Shown here: in pieces, positions 6,053-8,741 of the stretch | Numbering within the stretch: the stretch's first letter is position 1 | Layout: each line of letters opens with the position of its first letter | Source: Cellvibrionaceae bacterium | GTDB lineage: Bacteria; Pseudomonadota; Gammaproteobacteria; Pseudomonadales; Cellvibrionaceae | Direction: 5' to 3' | Length of the DNA stretch: 8,741 bases | NCBI GenBank assembly: GCA_030597965.1 | Contig: JAUVQU010000093.1 | Location: 1-8,741 of the forward strand | Program-made: the position numbers and the translations under genes | The notes under the pieces: generated by a model | The model's database searches: none | What the model saw: only the letters and a program-made list of their open reading frames with translations | Told to the model about the DNA's origin: nothing

Positions 6053-7009
6053 CCGATCAGAAGCGCTAAACACCTCTGTGCTCGGATGAAATGCATACCA
6101 GGCGAACCAATAGGAGGTTAGTGAGGGAACTGCCCTGCCCTGACTGTCGATCACACGGGCACTACGGGTGGCACTGTCATAGTGAATGGTCAATGAGATA
6201 TCGCCCAGTTGATCCTTTAATGGTCTGGATATTTTAGCCAGCTCTACAAAAGGATAAGCTTTTTTATGTCCATTAATATCCAGCCCAATCACGACCTCCT
6301 TCGGATGATAACGCCTGTCTGTGTGGGCAACAGGAAAATACAGCGCCGCACTATTACTGTAACCCGCATAGGGTGTACGTGAGTAGTCACGCTGAAACCC
6401 CGTGTCGAATGACAGTACTTGCGTTTTCGGATAGCGCCGCTGCCAATCCCCCCAATGCGTATGTTCCAACGCCAGCATGGTGAGACTATTACCCTGCATC
6501 TCGCCACTGATAGCTGATTTCATAATCTGGGACCAGAGCGACTCTGTTTCCCGGTCATACATCAGCACATCACTGTTATAGAGCAGTCCGGAGACGCCAA
6601 AGTGCAGACGCTTGCCATCGACCCGGGAATGAAAAGCCATACCTGTACCGCACAATGGGCAATAACTGATTAACACAGGCTCGCCGCCGAAGTCGTCGTT
6701 AACAATTTCATGGTAGTCCAGGATACTGACCGGGTAAGCCTTTTGAACACCGTTATAATCCAACGCGAGCACACGGTCGTCCAACGACAATTTTTTCATT
6801 TGGCGCCCAGCAACAAACCTGGGTTGATCAAGTGCTGGAATGCCATCCCTTGGAGGACCGCCATGCAAGATTTCATCGGCTGGAATTGTTGCATTAGCAA
6901 GGTCAAAGCCGTTGTTTCGCTGCTGTTGAGCCTGTACAGATAGAGAGTAGATACTGACCAGAGTCAGCAGGGTAATAAGCAACGGGGCTTTATATTTTAT
7001 CAGCATCAC
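6017..7009 (-). CDS. Exported DUF3179 domain-containing protein
   Basis: Up to 330 residues, exported, function unknown. A signal peptide (about 1-27, hydrophobic core LLITLLTLVSIYSLSVQA, cut before QQQ) precedes one DUF3179 domain. Family landmarks: AYPVSILDYHEIVND (91-105), SYCPLCGTGMAF (115-126) with the CxxC pair Cys117/Cys120, FGVSGLLYNSDVLMYDRETESLWSQ (137-161), a Gly-Tyr-Ser region near 215, and the closing WFAWYAFHPSTEVF (301-314). A role in metal or redox binding is only suggested by CxxC. The first possible start is GTG at 7009, but the adjacent ATG at 7006 is likelier because CGGAG on the minus strand is 8 bases before it. The last 16 residues lie beyond the usual domain end and are encoded largely over the 3' end of the convergent methyltransferase gene. 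No partner gene is adjacent; the nearest upstream gene, an MFS exporter on the same strand, is separated by 285 bases. Confidence 0.85.
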   Translation of the reverse strand: MMLIKYKAPLLITLLTLVSIYSLSVQAQQQRNNGFDLANATIPADEILHGGPPRDGIPALDQPRFVAGRQMKKLSLDDRVLALDYNGVQKAYPVSILDYHEIVNDDFGGEPVLISYCPLCGTGMAFHSRVDGKRLHFGVSGLLYNSDVLMYDRETESLWSQIMKSAISGEMQGNSLTMLALEHTHWGDWQRRYPKTQVLSFDTGFQRDYSRTPYAGYSNSAALYFPVAHTDRRYHPKEVVIGLDINGHKKAYPFVELAKISRPLKDQLGDISLTIHYDSATRSARVIDSQGRAVPSLTSYWFAWYAFHPSTEVFSASDRLITPKDFPEGQ

Positions 7010-7016
7010 TGATGCT
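7002..7016. repeat. Perfect 15-bp palindrome across the DUF3179 start codon
   Basis: AGCATCA-C-TGATGCT is a perfect 7-1-7 palindrome covering the GTG/ATG starts and abutting the ribosome binding site of the DUF3179 gene. As RNA it could fold into a small stem with a 5-base loop; as DNA it could bind a dimeric regulator. It may also be chance. Confidence 0.4.
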
Positions 7017-7227
7017 CCGTTATCGAAGGTGTGATTCCTTTGACTAAACTAACGATAAAAAGTTGCCTGATTACTACATGCCGGCTTGACGCTCAAGAAA
7101 GTGTTTAGCCGTAACTAACTGGGGTTTTTATATACAGATAATGAGAATTTGGGGTTCTTGAAAGTAACTCGCTTAGGATGAGAAAAAAGAATCTTTCAAA
7201 AAACTGTTCGCTTGCAGGGCACCAAAA

Positions 7228-7253
7228 GTAGGCCCTCTTAAGGGAGCTCCTAC
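7228..7253 (-). terminator. REP-like hairpin followed by TTTT, likely terminator of the MFS gene
   Basis: On the minus strand, downstream of the MFS stop, GTAGG at 7253-7249 pairs with CCTAC at 7232-7228, and an inner CCCT/AGGG stem closes a 4-base loop, with an asymmetric AGCT bulge. TTTT follows directly (7227-7224). The position, 42 bases after the stop codon at 7295, fits an intrinsic terminator. A competing 9-bp stem exists between CCTCTTAAG (7234-7242) and CTTAAGAGG (7271-7279). The GTAGGAGC head also resembles REP palindromes of pseudomonads, so the element may be both. Confidence 0.5.
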
Positions 7254-7294
7254 ATGTAAATGCCGATCGACTTAAGAGGCTGCCGCCAAATCCT

Positions 7295-8509
7295 TTACTC
7301 TATATCTCCATTAGCATTAGGGGCCACATTCACAGCCCATAGCGTGCGACTAAACCCATATACAACAAACACCAGGACACTGATCACACCCGCCGACATA
7401 AATAGCTGCCAAGGGCCGAAGTAACTGACAACATAACCACAGACCAATGCGCCTATCGGTGCAGCCCCGAACAATGCCAATTGATAAATGGAAACAATTC
7501 GTCCACGGTATTGCTCTGGCGCCTGCTGCTGCAACAAGCCTTTACCCAAGCTGGCAGAAACTCCAGAGACAACGCCCCAGAAGAACACCAGACCAAACAA
7601 ACCGTTTAACGTTGGTTTTGCACTGACCGCCAGCATAAGCACACCGGAATAAAGAAGACAGAATAAAACCGCTCGCCCTGGATGCTGTGCCTTACCCCGT
7701 TTTAACAGGCCCAAGGTGGCGGCGATATTACCCAATACAAAACACAATTGCAGGCTGGCAAAGTAAACCGCACCCTGCTGGTATCCGTCACGGGCCAATA
7801 AAGGCAATGCCACAACAAATAAACCAATGTTCATAAAGCCGTTAAAGCCGACCAGTAAAATCAAATTACGCAGCACTTTGTTGTGCCACACCACACGTAA
7901 ACCATCAGTAATACCGACCGTTTGTGGCGCCACATCCAAAGAGGTTGTTTGTGGGCGCACCCAGAAGAAAAATACACCAGCCGTTAATACCAGCAAAACC
8001 GTTTGCCCCAGTAATATCCACTGGGTTCCAACAGTATCGAGCTGACCAGCGACCGCAACACCAATGGCTTGTGCCATGTACAGACACAAACTCATTATCA
8101 CAATCGACTGCTGCAAACTCCCTTTGTCATTTAATAATCGAGGCAGTAAACGCTCGCGCAAAGGCTGGATAAACGCGCTACTAATACCAAGTAATAATGC
8201 ATATGCCAGTAGCCAATGGAGCTGCAAAGAGCCCAGAATCAACAGGGTCGACATGATCACATGACTCGAAGCCAACACCAGATAAAACAATGGCAGCCAC
8301 ATACGATTGTAATTTCGGTCGGCAAAGGAACCGCCAATCAACAACAAAACAACCGAAGGGAATAGACTTAAAGACTGTACCCAGCCCACCTGCTCTGCCG
8401 CCAGGTTGAGTTCTCCCACGGCTAACCACGGCAACAAAACAATCTGACAGCCCATAGCCAAAGCTGCAAGGCTAACGCCGGTTAGATAATGGTAGAAGGT
8501 ATTACGCAA
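7295..8509 (-). CDS. MFS transporter of the EntS-like (MFS_3) type, 12 TM
   Basis: 404-residue major facilitator. About 12 hydrophobic helices are visible, in two halves separated by a polar loop near residues 186-210. The motif A equivalent GGSFADRNYNR (59-69) lies between helices 2 and 3, and PEQYRGRIVSIYQLALFGAAPIGALVCG (331-358) matches the PxxxRGRxxS...GxxPxG signature of the EntS/MFS_3 subgroup, whose known members export siderophores or drugs. It is probably a proton-driven inner-membrane exporter; the substrate cannot be read. The start is TTG at 8509: the upstream stop TAA is at 8536-8534 with no ATG or GTG between, and the next ATG (residue 19) would cut into helix 1. The ribosome binding site is weak (TTGGG, 6 bases before). 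It stands alone, with its own plausible promoter and terminator, and no siderophore biosynthetic gene or receptor is in the window. Confidence 0.86.
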   Translation of the reverse strand: MRNTFYHYLTGVSLAALAMGCQIVLLPWLAVGELNLAAEQVGWVQSLSLFPSVVLLLIGGSFADRNYNRMWLPLFYLVLASSHVIMSTLLILGSLQLHWLLAYALLLGISSAFIQPLRERLLPRLLNDKGSLQQSIVIMSLCLYMAQAIGVAVAGQLDTVGTQWILLGQTVLLVLTAGVFFFWVRPQTTSLDVAPQTVGITDGLRVVWHNKVLRNLILLVGFNGFMNIGLFVVALPLLARDGYQQGAVYFASLQLCFVLGNIAATLGLLKRGKAQHPGRAVLFCLLYSGVLMLAVSAKPTLNGLFGLVFFWGVVSGVSASLGKGLLQQQAPEQYRGRIVSIYQLALFGAAPIGALVCGYVVSYFGPWQLFMSAGVISVLVFVVYGFSRTLWAVNVAPNANGDIE

Positions 8510-8549
8510 GTGAAACCCAACAGTTTGATAGATTTAAAAGAATTGCCGC

Positions 8550-8578
8550 ATTCTACCTGAATAAATACAACATCCGAA
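8550..8578 (-). promoter_or_regulatory. Candidate sigma70 promoter of the MFS gene
   Basis: On the minus strand, TTCGGA (8578-8573, 3 of 6 to consensus) is followed after exactly 17 bases by TAGAAT (8555-8550, 5 of 6). The predicted transcription start near 8543 gives a leader of about 34 bases to the TTG at 8509. Placement is good; the -35 is weak. Confidence 0.4.
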
Positions 8579-8693
8579 GGGGCTGACCCTAGGTAAATTA
8601 TTGCGTTACAACAAGAAATAATGCCCTGGGGGCGCCGGAATAAACACAACAATCCCTCGCCTGCCACCCCAGAGAGCCCTCTCTTCCTGTTCC

Positions 8694-8726
8694 GCAGAAA
8701 TTCTGCCTTGAGGGCAAGCGCCTACA
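8694..8726 (-). repeat. Palindrome cluster with REP-like GTAGGCGC head
   Basis: Reading the minus strand, TGTAGGCGC (8726-8718) leads into a small stem CTTG-CCCT-CAAG (8718-8707), then a perfect 13-bp palindrome GCAGAA-T-TTCTGC (8706-8694). The nine-base head matches eight of nine bases of TGTAGGAGC at 7254-7246, in the same orientation. The rest of 8510-8741 holds the candidate MFS promoter and no supportable gene. Confidence 0.4.
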
Positions 8727-8741
8727 CAGACAAAAGAAGCC

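Noticed and set aside
7924..8172. Several 60-82-codon plus-strand frames across the MFS gene
   Set aside because: They are antisense shadows of a complete 12-TM transporter, with composition unlike a real protein and no ribosome binding site support.
8482..8667. 61-codon minus-strand frame upstream of and overlapping the MFS start
   Set aside because: It overlaps the MFS gene in another frame and runs through the candidate promoter; there is no recognisable domain and low-quality sequence character.
8663..8684. AGAGAG-CC-CTCTCT inverted repeat considered as a terminator
   Set aside because: The loop is only 2-4 bases, the stem is short, no T-run follows on either strand, and no gene end is visible next to it.
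1..8741. Search for a hidden defence system, mobile element, CRISPR array or tRNA
   Set aside because: All sizeable frames with protein-like character belong to conserved housekeeping families; no transposase, integrase, regularly spaced repeat array or cloverleaf-like sequence was seen.

Overview
The window reads as an ordinary chromosomal segment of a gammaproteobacterium, probably an environmental or marine lineage related to pseudomonads and cellvibrios. The evidence is a set of core-type genes with gammaproteobacterial orthologues: RNase AM/YciV, YciO, a VC0807-type membrane protein, YciI, YgiM, a periplasmic cyclophilin, PdxJ, a DUF2520 protein and a SpoU/TrmH methyltransferase. Base composition looks moderate (near 50% GC by eye) and fairly even. 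I see no insertion sequence, phage gene, CRISPR array, tRNA or rRNA.

Layout. (1) 1-969, minus strand: rnm (PHP-domain RNase AM) followed by the first 20 codons of yciO, which runs off the left edge. The yciO start is short but clear: a GTG with a good ribosome binding site. (2) 970-1080: a divergent intergenic region holding a consensus -35 hexamer, a 9-bp direct repeat with a 12-bp period and a small hairpin. (3) 1081-2117, plus strand: a VC0807-family inner-membrane protein and yciI. (4) 2200-2880: ygiM-like SH3/coiled-coil/membrane protein. (5) 2934-6052: a tight plus-strand run of secreted cyclophilin, pdxJ, DUF2520 Rossmann protein and TrmH-family RNA methyltransferase, with gaps of 11, 19 and 8 bases after the cyclophilin. 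(6) 6017-7009, minus strand: an exported DUF3179 protein whose 3' end overlaps the methyltransferase gene tail-to-tail by 36 bases. (7) 7010-7294: a non-coding gap with a terminator-like, REP-like hairpin. (8) 7295-8509, minus strand: a 12-TM MFS exporter of the EntS/MFS_3 type. (9) 8510-8741: non-coding, with a plausible promoter for the exporter and a second REP-like palindrome cluster.

Functionally, these are housekeeping genes rather than one dedicated system: RNA maturation (RNase AM, YciO, TrmH family), vitamin B6 synthesis (PdxJ), envelope and periplasm functions (VC0807 protein, YgiM, cyclophilin, DUF3179) and efflux (MFS). No new defence or biosynthetic system is visible. The points most worth a second look are: the PdxJ sequence, which resembles the Bacteroidetes-type subgroup more than the usual proteobacterial enzyme and sits outside the usual recO/acpS neighbourhood; the 36-bp convergent overlap; the unusual number of non-ATG starts; and two REP-like palindromes sharing a GTAGG(A/C)GC head.
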